Assembly: GCA_027422505.1 (NCBI GenBank)
Contig: JAPQWV010000125.1
Coordinates: 1,426,001-1,490,000 of the forward strand
Length of the DNA: 64,000 nucleotides
Direction: 5' to 3'
Origin: Craterostigma plantagineum
Taxonomy: Eukaryota; Streptophyta; Magnoliopsida; Lamiales; Linderniaceae
A program made the position numbers and the translations under genes. This document shows positions 33,601 through 44,000 of the stretch, in pieces. Under the pieces are notes generated by a model, which had not been told where the DNA came from, made no database searches, and worked only from the letters and a program-made list of their open reading frames with translations. Numbering within the stretch: the first letter of the stretch is position 1; each line of letters opens with the position of its first letter.

Positions 33601-36600
33601 GCAAAACAGCAAAGGAGGTCTGGACAAAACTATGTCAAATCTGCGAAGGAAACGAGTCTACACGGGAAAACAAGCTCATTGTTGCCATACAAAAGTACGA
33701 CAGCGCAAAGATGAAGCCGGGAGAATCAATGGCTGATTTCGAAAGCCGGTTCATGAACATCATCAATGATCTCACCGCTCTTGGAAGAACACTAGAGAAC
33801 CGAGATGTAGCCATCAAAATCATGAAGGCCCTTCCCCGTGAATGGGATGTTAAGACCATGGCTATGAGGGAATCAAAGGATCTCAGCAAGATACAAGTTC
33901 ACGACTTATTTGCTGACCTCAAAGCTTATGAGTTCGAGCTACAGACAAGAATGGAAGAGTCAGTCACAGAACAACCTGTCAAGGCACTCGTAGCACCAGA
34001 AACTTCAAACTCTAAAACATCAGAAGAACTGACTGATGAAGTCATGGCACTCTTTGTAAAGAGATTCGGAAAGTTCATGAAGAAAAATCGAAGCAACAGT
34101 TCTGAAGGTAAAAATTTCATAAAGAATAAAACAGAGAGAACTGATGTTTCGTGTTTTAAATGTGGCAGGAAAGGACATTTTGCAATTGACTGTCGGATCT
34201 CAAAGAAAGAGAAGGAGAAAGCCGGTACCAAGTCAAAGAAGCATCAAAAGGCATTTGTGGCCAAGAGTGGAAAGACATGGGATGACTCTGACTCTGAAGA
34301 ATCAGACAGCGATGAGTCAGATACCGAAAGTGATCAGGAATCTCATGAATGTCTCATGGCAAATATGACTGACAATGAGGTATGTGATTCTGTACCGGAT
34401 GATTTTACTAAGGAGGAGCTTCTTCAGGCCCTTCAAGAAATGGCTGAAGAATATCAGAAACTTTCTACTAGGATTAAGCAGAAAGGGAAAATCACCTCAG
34501 TCGAACAAACTGATAGTGATTTTAGTCAAGCAAAAGTGTTAAATGAGGAAGTTAGAGAACTTAGAAACGAAATAGTGCAGTTAAGGACTGAAAACGGTAG
34601 GCTAAATACGATCGTAAAGACTTGGAGTCAGTCCAAGAAAACAGTAGAAAATATGCAGAATAGTCTGAAGGTTAGCAATGACAGAACTGGACTAGGATTT
34701 AGGGAAACCGGATCGAGTGAACCAACAGCGAGAGAAAAGAATACTAGCTGGATTAGGTTTATTCCAGCCAGTTCTTCGCAAGGAAATAACACCAGTAATA
34801 TACCTGTATCCCCAGTTAGGATAGAGAGAGAAGCTCAACATAATAGAAGATTACCAAAAACAGCGCCTCTACAAAACAGATCTATATCAAGCGGGCATGA
34901 GCATAAGGGGAACAGGAGATATGAATATAAGTACAGAAACCAGGCTAAACAACACCATACACCTAGATATGGAATGACTAGGAATAGAAACATCAAATAT
35001 CTCATAGACCCTCAAACTGGTCGGACTGTTAGAGTCTTCCAGATCTGGGTTCCTAAGAATCTAATCTATACTGGACCCAAGTGAAACTGGGTACCAATGT
35101 ATGTATATATATATATATATATTCTGTTTTTCAGGAATACATTGAGGAACTGAACCGATCAGTATGGTATCTAGATAGTGGATGCTGTCAGCACATGACT
35201 GGAAACGGAAGACTACTAAAGGAGCTTAGGGCACATACCGGACCGACAATCACCTTCGGAGATAACGGTAAAGGTAAAACAATAGGGAAGGGGGTGATTA
35301 CTCACAGAAACCTTACCCTAAAAGATGTACACCTAGTGCAGAATCTCCATTATAACCTAATAAGTGTAAGTCAGCTATGTAGGAATAACTACCTAATATC
35401 ATTCGAAAAAGATAAATGCCTTGTCAAAGATAAAGAGAAACGCATACTTATAACTGGGCATAGGGTTGGGGGTACATATAGGGTTCACTGGGGAGACCAA
35501 TCAGTTGCTACCCGAACCTGTCTAATAGCTCATAACTCCAGAAGTTGGCTGTGGCATAAACGTCTCAGTCACTTAAATTTTAAGACCATATCAGCCCTTA
35601 GGGATAACAACCTAGTTAGAGGTCTACCTAATCTAAGGTTCTCAAAAGATAAACACTGCACAGCGTGTCAGCTAGGTAAACAAATTAGGTCAACGTTTAA
35701 GAATAAAGGAAGTATAGAGTCAGACCGGTGTCTAGATTTACTTCACATGGATCTATTCGGACCAATACCAATAGTCAGTCTTGGTGGTGCCAAATACACA
35801 CTCGTAGTCGTAGATGATTTCTCTAGATTCACCTGGGTAGTATTTTTAAAATCTAAGGACCAAACACCGGAGAACCTAATAAGGCTATTCAGAAGAATAG
35901 CGAATGAACAAAATGGTAGCATAAACCGGATCCGTAGTGACCGGGGTACTGAGTTTGTGAACATAACGGTAACCAAATTTCTTGAGAACCATGGTATACG
36001 CCATGAGTTGTCTGCTGCCAGGACCCCTCAGCAGAATGGAGTTGCTGAGAGGAGGAACAGAACTCTCAAGGAAGCAGCCAGGACAATGTTAGCAGATGCG
36101 GATATCTCTCATAAATTTTGGGCAGAAGCCATTAATACTGCATGCTATACACAGAACCGGTCCATGATTTGCAAGAAACAGGGCAAAACACCGTACGAAG
36201 TATGGACCGGAAATGTTCCCACAATCAGTTACTTCAAGACCTTTGGAAGCAAATGTTTCATCCACAACAATGGGAAGAGTCAACTCTCAGCATTTGACAC
36301 AAGGGCCGAAAAGGGAATATTCCTTGGGTATTCTTCAGTCAGCAAAGCTTACCGAGTCTTCAACACAAAAACTCTGTCTATAGAAGAATCAGCTCATGTA
36401 GTCTTTGAAGAGTCAGAGACTGATAACCATACTCCAAGTGATATCAATCGACTGAGCAATCAATTGGAAAGATCTCATCTTGAGGATGAAAGTGATGAAG
36501 AAAGAAATCAACCAGTATTGGAGCTGACAGAAACACCTACTGTAGAAGAAACCAGTATTCAAGATGCAACCACTGAGATACAGATGGAACCTGTGGAAAC

Positions 36601-38538
36601 AATCAGTCCACACAGTACCGGTAACGAAGCAGGATCAGAATGTGAAACTCACACAGAAACTCAAGAAACACCGGAGGAATCAATTGAGGGGGAACGCATC
36701 AAATGGAACCGCACAAAGCTAAATCACCCTCAGAAATTGATCATAGGAGATCCTGCTGCACCTATGAAAACAAGGCGACAGACGAACCCCAATCTATTCA
36801 GTCATGCGTTCATTTCGCAAATTCAACCAACAAAGGTTGATGAAGCTCTCAAGGATGATAACTGGATAGAAGCCATGCAGGAAGAACTAAACCAGTTCGA
36901 ACGAAATCAAGTCTGGACTCTGGTTCCAAAGCCAACCCAAACTGTAATCGGTACGAAATGGGTTTTCAAGAACAAGCTAAATGAAGATGGACTTGTCACC
37001 AGAAATAAGGCAAGACTGGTTGCTCAAGGCTACAGACAAGAAGAAGGAATAGACTATGATGAGACATTCGCACCGGTAGCAAGACTGGAGGCCATACGGA
37101 TCTTCTTGGCATATGCAGCCTATAAAGACTTCAAAGTATATCAAATGGATGTCAAGAGTGCATTTCTGAATGGTACAATTTCTGAGGAAGTATACGTTGC
37201 TCAACCACCCGGTTTCGAAAACCATGAGTACCCGAATCATGTCTACCATCTAAAGAAGGCTCTCTATGGATTAAAACAAGCTCCAAGAGCGTGGTATGAA
37301 ACGCTATCGAAGTTTCTAACTGATCATCAGTTCATAATTGGAAGTGTTGATAAAACACTATTCAGATTCACTAAAGGAGAGCATCTATTGATCGTCCAGA
37401 TCTATGTCGATGACATCATCTTTGGATCAACTGATCCTAAGCTGTGCAAGCGATTCTCTAAAATGATGCAGGATCAGTTTGAGATGAGTATGATGGGTGA
37501 ACTCACATTCTTTTTGGGACTTCAAGTAAGACAAACGGAGCAGGGGATATTCATAAATCAAGCCAAATATACAAGGGAATTGCTTAAAAGATTCGGTATG
37601 GAGAACTGCTCACAAGCTACAACGCCTATGAGTTCCTCAATCAAGCTGGATAAAGATGAAACTGGAGTATCAATTGAAGTTACCAAGTATAGGGGGCTGA
37701 TCGGATCACTGCTATACCTTACTGCTAGCAGACCGGACATTATGTACAGTGTGTGTTTGTGCGCCCGGTTCCAGTCTGATCCAAAAGAAAGTCACTTCTC
37801 AGCAGCAAAGCGCATCTTGAAGTACCTCAAAGGGACTGTAAATGTTGGTCTATGGTATCCCAAAGACTCAAGCTTATCACTGCATGGATACACAGATGCT
37901 GACTATGCAGGCTGCAAAATTGATCGACGAAGTACCAGTGGCACATGTCAGTTTCTTGGCGACCGACTCATTTCCTGGTTCAGCAAGAAGCAAACATCTA
38001 TAGCCACATCCACAGCTGAGGCAGAATATCTTGCGGCTGGAAGCTGTTGCTCGCAGATTCTCTGGATACAGCATCAACTGGAAGATTATGGAATACAAGA
38101 AACCGACACGCCTATCTTCTGTGACAATACAAGCGCAATCGCAATCACACAGAATCCGGTATTTCACTCTCGGACAAAGCACATCGAAATAAGACATCAC
38201 TTTATACGAGATCATGTGCTGAAGAAAAATGTGCGCCTGGAACACATATCAACCGATCTACAAGTTGCCGACATCCTAACCAAGCCACTACCAGAAGCTA
38301 AGTTTCTCTTTTTCCGAAATGCTTTAGGTCTATTGGATTTATCCTAAATACCTAAGCATAGAGTCAGGGGGAACCTCGTTATACCAAATTAATTGGTATG
38401 ACTGGTGACCTAGACACTACACCAAATGGTGCAAAGTGATGATCGTATTTAAACCATCTATTCCTTATCAGTCAATTCCTTCATACTGATCAAAACCTAC
38501 TATTCTAACAGTTTCGTCCAAAACTGGTTCTCTTCACC

Positions 38539-38570
<32 letters not shown>

Positions 38571-41500
38571 TACAATTTTTTTATATATACCGGAGTATTA
38601 ATATCGGGAAAACCTCTTATACCAGGCCAACTTCTTCGAAACCTGGACATTTTTTTTACAAAAACGGTACTCATACCGGACCCTGCCTAGATCAGTGACT
38701 GACCGAAATCGTTTTTATTAAATATACGTCATCAATTGCACACATTTTATCATAACGCTTTCGCAGGAAATCTGACAACATTGCAGGAAAATAGCACAGT
38801 CTATGAGAGAGGAAAGCTAAGCGACAAGACGTCCTATGCATTTAATGCAAATACACGCTCTCTCCCGCTGAATAAACTTCGTACTCATACTCAAATTAAA
38901 ACAGTCCATCATTATCCTTCCCTCTCTCCAGCCGATTCATCATCTTCCTTCCAAAAATTTCTTAACCCTCTTTACAGAAACCCTATCCAATCCTTAGAAC
39001 AAAATGGCCCCAGCACACAAAGAATTCACAAGGACGGCGCTTCAAATCCACTTCGCTAGCTGCAAGGAAACCGCACACAAGGAATTTGTCCCCATATTCG
39101 AAGCCCTAATTCAAACAGGCCTTCAAACCTTCTTCGACTGCACTGCCGAAATCTACCCAGAGGCTCTGCATCAGTTCTTCAACACAGTACTTATAGTTGG
39201 AGACCGCTTCCAGTGCGTGATCAACGGACATCAGTTCGACATCACTGAAGAATACTTCGCAAAGCTGTTTAATCTACCAACCTCTGGAGACACCATTATT
39301 AGTGTTTCTGATGAAGTTAAAGAACGTCTCAAGCCAACGATGTCCTTAACTGGGGGAACATTTAAAGACTCGGATAAACGAGTAGTTCTTAAACCAGAGT
39401 ATAGACTGCTTCACGATATTGTTGCAAAATCGATCTTGGGGAAGGCAGGATCTTTTGATATGCTCACCAGCGATAAGGTTCAGGCCATGGTGGCCATTCT
39501 GACTGGGATGAAGATCAACTGGTCTTCTGTAATTTTCTCTGTTCTCAAAGGAATACTGCCGGTACGTGATAGGCAGATCAAGAACTTTGCGCCTCAACTG
39601 TCTTTCCTTCTCAAGCGCAAGGTTGCAGATATTGGCCCTGTTGCAGGGATTGGGTTTGTAAATTACATCTCTGATGACACCATTCGTCAGATGGTGAGCA
39701 CAGCCTCGCTCACTAAGAAACCGGTGAAAAGAAAAGCCACTGACGATCTGCCCACCCTCCAGCCAACTAAGAAGTCTGCAGTTGAACACTCTCTGGGAAC
39801 GTCGAAGACTATCTCTCGACCCAGATCCTCGCCGACTCAAAAGAAGAAGACTGATGACAAGCAAGTTTCATCAAAACCCTCCAAGAAGAAACTGGTCTTG
39901 GAGTCTTCCTCTTCTTCTGAAGATACTCAGCCGCTTCGGAAAGTCCTTACCAAGAAAAGGACCATGTCGCCGATCAAGAAACTCACGACCGGGTCAGTTC
40001 CTTCAAAGAAACCGACAAAACCTCCACAACCTGTCCAGTCGGTTTCTACAGTAACACCAACCATCACTGTCACTCCATTACCGGAGACAACTGGTTCGGT
40101 GATCAGGACTGCGCCACCGCAGAGTGGGGTGAGGATTCAAGAACCGGTCCGAGGTATCTCGACTGACACAGGCAAGGGCAAAGCCATTGCAATCCCTGAA
40201 AGACACGAGTCCATCGATGAAACTGCCTGGACTCTCATTCGGGAAGAGATAAAGGAGACAATTGCGGACGATCTGCGCGCCTATGACGAATGGGTTGATT
40301 TCCGGTTTACTCCATACAGTGAGAAGGTCTGGAAGTCCAAAGGTCTCTCTGACCGACTCAAACAGGCCAGACAAACTGAAGGGAAGCTCATAAAGGCACT
40401 AGGCATTGAATCCATCAAGCGCCTAGTAAATGCGCGAGAGCTATACCGGGCTACACTTCAAATGGGGCAACTGATGAGTTATATTGAGCAGCGCCGAGAT
40501 AACTTTCAGCCTGAAGGAAGAGATGCAGTGCATGAGCTCCAAATTCTATCTAGGCTGGATGCAGAACTGCAGAGTATGCAGGTCTACCATGCTGCAGTTT
40601 GGGCACAACTTCACCCGGATGCGTCATCCTCCGCCGCTGCATCAGCTATGCCATCTGCCTCAATCTCTGCCTCCTTTGATGAGCCGCAGGACGTCTCTCT
40701 CATGACAACGGCTTTAGTGCTCGCCCCCACGCCTTCATCTTTCGTTCCACCTGTGCATACATCTCAACTGGTACAGGGTCCAGTTCTCCATTCCTCACCA
40801 GAACCGGTCTCTGAGGAATACTTGCTATTTAGGCAACCTATTCCATCGTTCCCTTGGCTATCTCCACCATTCTCTCTACCGATTCCCATCCTAGCCAGTG
40901 GATTTTCTCATGCACAGTCACTTCCTCCCCTGCCTCTACTTCTCACCTCTGCTGGTGCATCTGAATCCTCCTTGTCTCCCACTTCTCCAGACAACGCTCA
41001 GGATATTTCAGCTACCCTGGTAGAACCCCAGCCGTTAGAGGTTCAAACTGAGCAAGAAACTGCTCTCCAAGTCCCCACATCGACGAAGCAAGGCATCTCT
41101 GTCTCTGCTATTTTGACTGAATCTGTCGTTGTCTCCGCTGCTGCATTGCCGGAAAACACTCAGTCTTTCATCCCTCATCAATCGCAACCAACGGAACCTC
41201 CAACAAGCGTATCCATACCGGTCGATATCATCAGCTCCCCGAGAGAAGTCTCCTTGATCAAGCAGACTTATCGTTCTGTCTCGGTTCTGAGCAAGACTGT
41301 CAACAGTGATCGACAGCACAACAATGAGCAGTTTCAGGCGCTTAAGGAAGATATAATCGGTCTCCGCTCAGATGTTTGTGCAGATCTGGAGGTTATTAAA
41401 GGGCAACTGACGGCCTTGACTAGGCTCATCACCCCGGTTATTGCCAAAAAGGGGGAAAGTACGTCCAGCGACAGCAGAAAACAACAGCAACCGCCCAGCT

Positions 41501-43934
41501 CTACCTCATCAGATCCTCAGAGGTTTATCTCCAAACTTTATGTCAAAACCAAGGATCCAAAACGAGCTGCAATCGAAGCTGCACTCATCCCGGATGCAGT
41601 CTTACAAAGCCAGACTGCGGCTGTACCAGTCAGCGAAACTGGTCCAGTTGAAGTCCAGTATGATGGCAGTAGTCTACGGCATCTTGCCTGCAATCTAACA
41701 AAGGAACAGCTGGCGGACCTTCGGAGACTACATGACATAAAGGAAGACGCATACAAGGATAATAACAAGTGGAAGGAGATAGAGCGGATAGTCAAGAGCA
41801 AGGGGTACAATTAAAGTGTTGTCTGTATCAATCTCTTTTGATATGAATGAAAACTGGTTTTCTGCTGACTAGTTTTGTCAATCACCAAAAAGGGGGAAAT
41901 TGTTAGCAACACGAATTCAGACATTCGGACTATCGGTTTTGGTGAATTGACGCAACTGATTAATAATGAGAAAACCGGAGATCTAAAGTATCGTCTATAC
42001 TAAGGACTAAAAGCGGTATACATATAAGTGACCGGTCTGAGCAAGCATGGGAGACTATGATTAATACCGATTAAAGATACTGGTCTTAACGAAGGATTCA
42101 GGAAGGCACGACAGTATGCGATATCAGACAAATGACAGATTGGACAATAGAGACAAGTGCATGCTGAAACAAAAAGGAAATTTCAGACATTCAATGCAAT
42201 GCTGCGAGTCCAGAGTTTAGACAAGGTCAACTAACGCAAATAAGGAATAAAGCTAGTGACAGGATAGACTGCAGCTGAAACTGGACAGACCCATTTTTGG
42301 AAAGCCAATTAATGCACCGATCAGAGTGAAGAGTCTATCTCACAACGGTTTAAATTTCAAACCTCAAGTATAAAAGAAGAGAGACAAGAAGAAGATTATC
42401 AACTTCACTGAACTCAAATATTCTTACGACTTTGAAATCTCACTCTCAAAAAGGACGAAGTTTGAGCTGTTCAACGAGCTGTGGTGAGAGCACAAAACAA
42501 GAGTGAAGTTCAAAGACATTCTTTCTTAGATTTAAGGGTGTAGTGATTATTTCCGACGGACTGTAAAAAGCTGTTGAAGTAGGTGGATTGTTGTAAACAA
42601 CTGCCTAGGGAGTCACTAGATTAGAGCTGTGTTTCAGCTGGGTAGGTTGTACAAGGTTGTATAACTGAAGATCTAGTGATCCTTCCTTACGAGGAAGAAG
42701 GGGAGACGTAGGAGATTTTAACTCCGAACTTCCAGAAACAAACCGGTCTCATACATACACTCACACACACACTTACTCATTACACATTGGTTTCAACCGG
42801 TCAGTATCACTTTCCGCACTTTATACTGACTGGTCACTGATTGAGTACCTGTCCTTGACAAGACAAACCGAAAAAGAGACAAGCGTTTATTCACCCCCCC
42901 CTCTAAACGCATAAACCGATCCTAACAGTCCCCCTTTTTTTAAACTTTGTGGCCCCCTTCTCGTAACAGAGTGGGGGCATTTAACATGTATTAGAAATCG
43001 AGTGGTCATTCATAAAACCAATTGGTAATAGAGGAAGAAGCCTCTTATATATAGTGGCTTGAAGAACTAGAATTATCTGAAGTGGGACAAAGCCCAAGAA
43101 TAAAATTGATCAGTTAGGTCCTAAAATTTTGCGGATAGGTGATCGACACTAAAAAACTGCACTAGTCAAAGTCAGCCCTAATCAGATCATATGCAATAAA
43201 AACACACATACACATTACACACAGAGACCTGATCAGTCTGAAACGGTGAAGTCCACCAATTCGAACCTTGGCCATCGACCAAACCGTTGCCTTCGATCGT
43301 AAAGTTTTGAAGCCATTTGAAGTTCAACCATTGGTATAAGCTGAATTTCGACCAAGACCAGATTTTCGGAGGCGCAAGAATTGTCCCGTCGATCTGTAAA
43401 AATTTCAAAAAATTTCAAAAAAATATGACGATAAGAAAAACGCTTGGGGCGTAGAACATATAAATTTTTTTTCCAACCTTTAAGACGAGATTTGGCGCAC
43501 ACGGGCCTTGAAGCGTGACGGGCTTGATTAGAAATTGGAAGCCCGAGGGGATTTCGACTATGCTGCCCGTCGCCTTGCATGCGTATTTCCACGCTTGTAA
43601 GAGCGCCTGATTTTATTACATGCGACTACGTCAATAATGTTATAAAATGGATTATATATAATAGTTTGAAATGCATGTAAACAAATATAGTCACCTTCGA
43701 GTCGTCTGAGAACCCGTTGGCCTTTGCTCCGAAGGAGATTACGTTAAATATGAACGTTTGATTCGTGTGAATATATGAGCCATTCGACGGATTATTATTA
43801 CTATGATTATTCTTAGGTCGCTTGTTCTTCATTTTCTTGCTGTGATGTTTTCTTGCTTCTACGGATATGGCGGAAAATGCAGCGAAAACGAGGAGGAAGA
43901 AGACGAAGAGGGAAGGAAGTTTGGCTTTCTTCAT
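30626..43934 (-). CDS. Secreted polygalacturonase (GH28), intron 3 occupied by a retrotransposon
   Basis: Hydrolyses alpha-1,4 galacturonan in the pectin of the cell wall. Eight exons: 43934-43695, 43606-43478, 43393-43229, a 39-nt mini-exon 32173-32135, 32049-31842, 31760-31679, 31594-31486 and 31042-30626; total 462 aa, frame kept throughout. A signal peptide covers about residues 1-27 ([20 protein letters not shown]), followed by a basic Lys/His/Asn stretch. All four GH28 signatures are present: [21 protein letters not shown] and A-R-I-K-T-W. Exon 3 has the IDGTILAPP and [13 protein letters not shown] motifs. Intron 3 is 11,055 bp, nearly all of it the plus-strand (antisense) element at 32223-42927, which sits 48 bp upstream of the mini-exon's splice acceptor. 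The coding sequence is intact, so function depends on correct splicing across the insertion. Confidence 0.92.
32223..33249 (+). repeat. 5' LTR of SIRE-like element
   Basis: 1027 bp. TATAAAAGAA at 32691-32700 is a good promoter TATA box, placing the transcript start near 32725. The right edge has a run of eight C and then CTAACA. Confidence 0.92.
33252..33263 (+). promoter_or_regulatory. Primer binding site, initiator tRNA-Met
   Basis: TGGTATCAGAGC, the standard plant Copia site, begins two bases after the 5' LTR. Confidence 0.92.
33300..35084 (+). CDS. Gag of SIRE-like Copia element (594 aa)
   Basis: Structural protein that would form the virus-like particle in the cytoplasm. ATG at 33300, 37 bases after the primer site. 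Residues about 8-215 are the Copia gag region ([10 protein letters not shown], then V-I-T-D-G-P and P-G-E-S-M-A-D-F). A CCHC zinc knuckle [14 protein letters not shown] lies near residue 283. An acidic Ser/Asp/Glu tract, a coiled-coil-like stretch (about residues 370-460) and a basic tail follow. It ends in TGA at 35084. Pol lies in a different frame and overlaps the end of gag. Confidence 0.92.
   Translation: MNTSSKLPMFSRENFMEWKVRMMTHLAAQNEDMWDVITDGPPKLEKINPLHTQDNAQPQMIAKVKSDWTEAEKKLMNLDNVAKDILFKTLDTGTFRQVMLCKTAKEVWTKLCQICEGNESTRENKLIVAIQKYDSAKMKPGESMADFESRFMNIINDLTALGRTLENRDVAIKIMKALPREWDVKTMAMRESKDLSKIQVHDLFADLKAYEFELQTRMEESVTEQPVKALVAPETSNSKTSEELTDEVMALFVKRFGKFMKKNRSNSSEGKNFIKNKTERTDVSCFKCGRKGHFAIDCRISKKEKEKAGTKSKKHQKAFVAKSGKTWDDSDSEESDSDESDTESDQESHECLMANMTDNEVCDSVPDDFTKEELLQALQEMAEEYQKLSTRIKQKGKITSVEQTDSDFSQAKVLNEEVRELRNEIVQLRTENGRLNTIVKTWSQSKKTVENMQNSLKVSNDRTGLGFRETGSSEPTAREKNTSWIRFIPASSSQGNNTSNIPVSPVRIEREAQHNRRLPKTAPLQNRSISSGHEHKGNRRYEYKYRNQAKQHHTPRYGMTRNRNIKYLIDPQTGRTVRVFQIWVPKNLIYTGPK
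35057..38347 (+). CDS. Pol polyprotein of SIRE-like Copia element
   Basis: The open frame runs from just after a stop at 35054-35056 to TAA at 38347, in another frame than gag, and no ATG lies at its head. Domains in order: aspartic protease (W-Y-L-D-S-G-C); integrase with its HHCC zinc site (H-K-R-L-S-H-L ... C-T-A-C) and catalytic D-D-E region ([33 protein letters not shown]); reverse transcriptase ([36 protein letters not shown]); RNase H ([22 protein letters not shown], then [12 protein letters not shown]). All expected residues are seen and there are no breaks. A TA repeat at about 35104-35122 followed by a T-rich TTTTTCAG sits at the gag-pol junction and looks like a 3' splice site. How pol is expressed is unclear. 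Confidence 0.93.
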   Translation, partial: ESNLYWTQVKLGTNVCIYIYIYSVFQEYIEELNRSVWYLDSGCCQHMTGNGRLLKELRAHTGPTITFGDNGKGKTIGKGVITHRNLTLKDVHLVQNLHYNLISVSQLCRNNYLISFEKDKCLVKDKEKRILITGHRVGGTYRVHWGDQSVATRTCLIAHNSRSWLWHKRLSHLNFKTISALRDNNLVRGLPNLRFSKDKHCTACQLGKQIRSTFKNKGSIESDRCLDLLHMDLFGPIPIVSLGGAKYTLVVVDDFSRFTWVVFLKSKDQTPENLIRLFRRIANEQNGSINRIRSDRGTEFVNITVTKFLENHGIRHELSAARTPQQNGVAERRNRTLKEAARTMLADADISHKFWAEAINTACYTQNRSMICKKQGKTPYEVWTGNVPTISYFKTFGSKCFIHNNGKSQLSAFDTRAEKGIFLGYSSVSKAYRVFNTKTLSIEESAHVVFEESETDNHTPSDINRLSNQLERSHLEDESDEERNQPVLELTETPTVEETSIQDATTEIQMEPVETISPHSTGNEAGSECETHTETQETPEESIEGERIKWNRTKLNHPQKLIIGDPAAPMKTRRQTNPNLFSHAFISQIQPTKVDEALKDDNWIEAMQEELNQFERNQVWTLVPKPTQTVIGTKWVFKNKLNEDGLVTRNKARLVAQGYRQEEGIDYDETFAPVARLEAIRIFLAYAAYKDFKVYQMDVKSAFLNGTISEEVYVAQPPGFENHEYPNHVYHLKKALYGLKQAPRAWYETLSKFLTDHQFIIGSVDKTLFRFTKGEHLLIVQIYVDDIIFGSTDPKLCKRFSKMMQDQFEMSMMGELTFFLGLQVRQTEQGIFINQAKYTRELLKRFGMENCSQATTPMSSSIKLDKDETGVSIEVTKYRGLIGSLLYLTASRPDIMYSVCLCARFQSDPKESHFSAAKRILKYLKGTVNVGLWYPKDSSLSLHGYTDADYAGCKIDRRSTSGTCQFLGDRLISWFSKKQTSIATSTAEAEYLAAGSCCSQILWIQHQLEDYGIQETDTPIFCDNTSAIAITQNPVFHSRTKHIEIRHHFIRDHVLKKNVRLEHISTDLQVADILTKPLPEAKFLFFRNALGLLDLS
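38348..39003 (+). other. Spacer between pol and ORF3 of the SIRE-like element
   Basis: About 650 bp without a clear gene. It holds a purine-rich AGGGGGAAC block near 38368, a TA dinucleotide run near 38541-38565 and two good 3' splice-like sites (CTTTCGCAG near 38758-38766 and CATTGCAG near 38779-38787). These lie upstream of the ORF3 ATG at 39004. Confidence 0.5.
39004..41814 (+). CDS. ORF3 of SIRE-like element (936 aa), unknown function, env position
   Basis: One uninterrupted frame in sense orientation between pol and the 3' LTR. Residues about 1-225 look like a folded domain ([11 protein letters not shown], then [20 protein letters not shown]). This resembles the plant domain often labelled 'putative plant transposon protein' that rides with retroelements; that match is from memory. 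The middle is Lys/Ser-rich, then a helical region (about 395-530), a long Pro/Ser/Thr-rich disordered stretch and a charged C-terminus. No signal peptide or convincing membrane span is seen, so it does not look like a classical envelope protein. The long open frame in a young element argues that it is maintained. Confidence 0.85.
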   Translation: MAPAHKEFTRTALQIHFASCKETAHKEFVPIFEALIQTGLQTFFDCTAEIYPEALHQFFNTVLIVGDRFQCVINGHQFDITEEYFAKLFNLPTSGDTIISVSDEVKERLKPTMSLTGGTFKDSDKRVVLKPEYRLLHDIVAKSILGKAGSFDMLTSDKVQAMVAILTGMKINWSSVIFSVLKGILPVRDRQIKNFAPQLSFLLKRKVADIGPVAGIGFVNYISDDTIRQMVSTASLTKKPVKRKATDDLPTLQPTKKSAVEHSLGTSKTISRPRSSPTQKKKTDDKQVSSKPSKKKLVLESSSSSEDTQPLRKVLTKKRTMSPIKKLTTGSVPSKKPTKPPQPVQSVSTVTPTITVTPLPETTGSVIRTAPPQSGVRIQEPVRGISTDTGKGKAIAIPERHESIDETAWTLIREEIKETIADDLRAYDEWVDFRFTPYSEKVWKSKGLSDRLKQARQTEGKLIKALGIESIKRLVNARELYRATLQMGQLMSYIEQRRDNFQPEGRDAVHELQILSRLDAELQSMQVYHAAVWAQLHPDASSSAAASAMPSASISASFDEPQDVSLMTTALVLAPTPSSFVPPVHTSQLVQGPVLHSSPEPVSEEYLLFRQPIPSFPWLSPPFSLPIPILASGFSHAQSLPPLPLLLTSAGASESSLSPTSPDNAQDISATLVEPQPLEVQTEQETALQVPTSTKQGISVSAILTESVVVSAAALPENTQSFIPHQSQPTEPPTSVSIPVDIISSPREVSLIKQTYRSVSVLSKTVNSDRQHNNEQFQALKEDIIGLRSDVCADLEVIKGQLTALTRLITPVIAKKGESTSSDSRKQQQPPSSTSSDPQRFISKLYVKTKDPKRAAIEAALIPDAVLQSQTAAVPVSETGPVEVQYDGSSLRHLACNLTKEQLADLRRLHDIKEDAYKDNNKWKEIERIVKSKGYN
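41886..41900 (+). promoter_or_regulatory. Polypurine tract of SIRE-like element
   Basis: AAAAAGGGGGAAAT lies directly before the 3' LTR, the normal site for plus-strand priming. Confidence 0.88.
41901..42927 (+). repeat. 3' LTR of SIRE-like element
   Basis: 1027 bp, the same length as the 5' LTR, and no difference was found when the two were read side by side. Confidence 0.92.
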
Positions 43935-43990
43935 TCTTTGTACTTTTTCCCTGTTGAAGGAGAGTTGAGAGTTTAGGTTAGTTAGTGACG

Positions 43991-44000
43991 GTTTATATAG
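43991..44000 (-). promoter_or_regulatory. Likely TATA box of the polygalacturonase gene
   Basis: Minus strand CTATATAAAC, about 60 bases upstream of the chosen ATG at 43934. It also shows that the in-frame ATG at 44006 is upstream of the promoter core and not the start. Confidence 0.65.

Larger units (their letters stand above)
32223..42927 (+). mobile_element. SIRE/Maximus-like Copia retrotransposon, apparently intact (10,705 bp)
   Basis: Two 1027-bp LTRs start TGTTAG and end CTAACA. The 5-bp target duplication GTCCC flanks it (32218-32222 and 42928-42932). It has a tRNA-iMet primer site, gag, a full pol in Copia order (protease, integrase, reverse transcriptase, RNase H), a third large ORF and a polypurine tract. 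The YVDDIIFGS reverse transcriptase box, the gag type and an extra ORF after pol all fit the SIRE lineage. The two LTRs look identical base for base by eye, so insertion was recent. It lies antisense in a polygalacturonase intron. Confidence 0.93.

Noticed and set aside
35099..35134. 36-nt intron GTATGT...CAG at the gag-pol junction
   Set aside because: Shorter than normal plant introns. Noted only as a strong acceptor.
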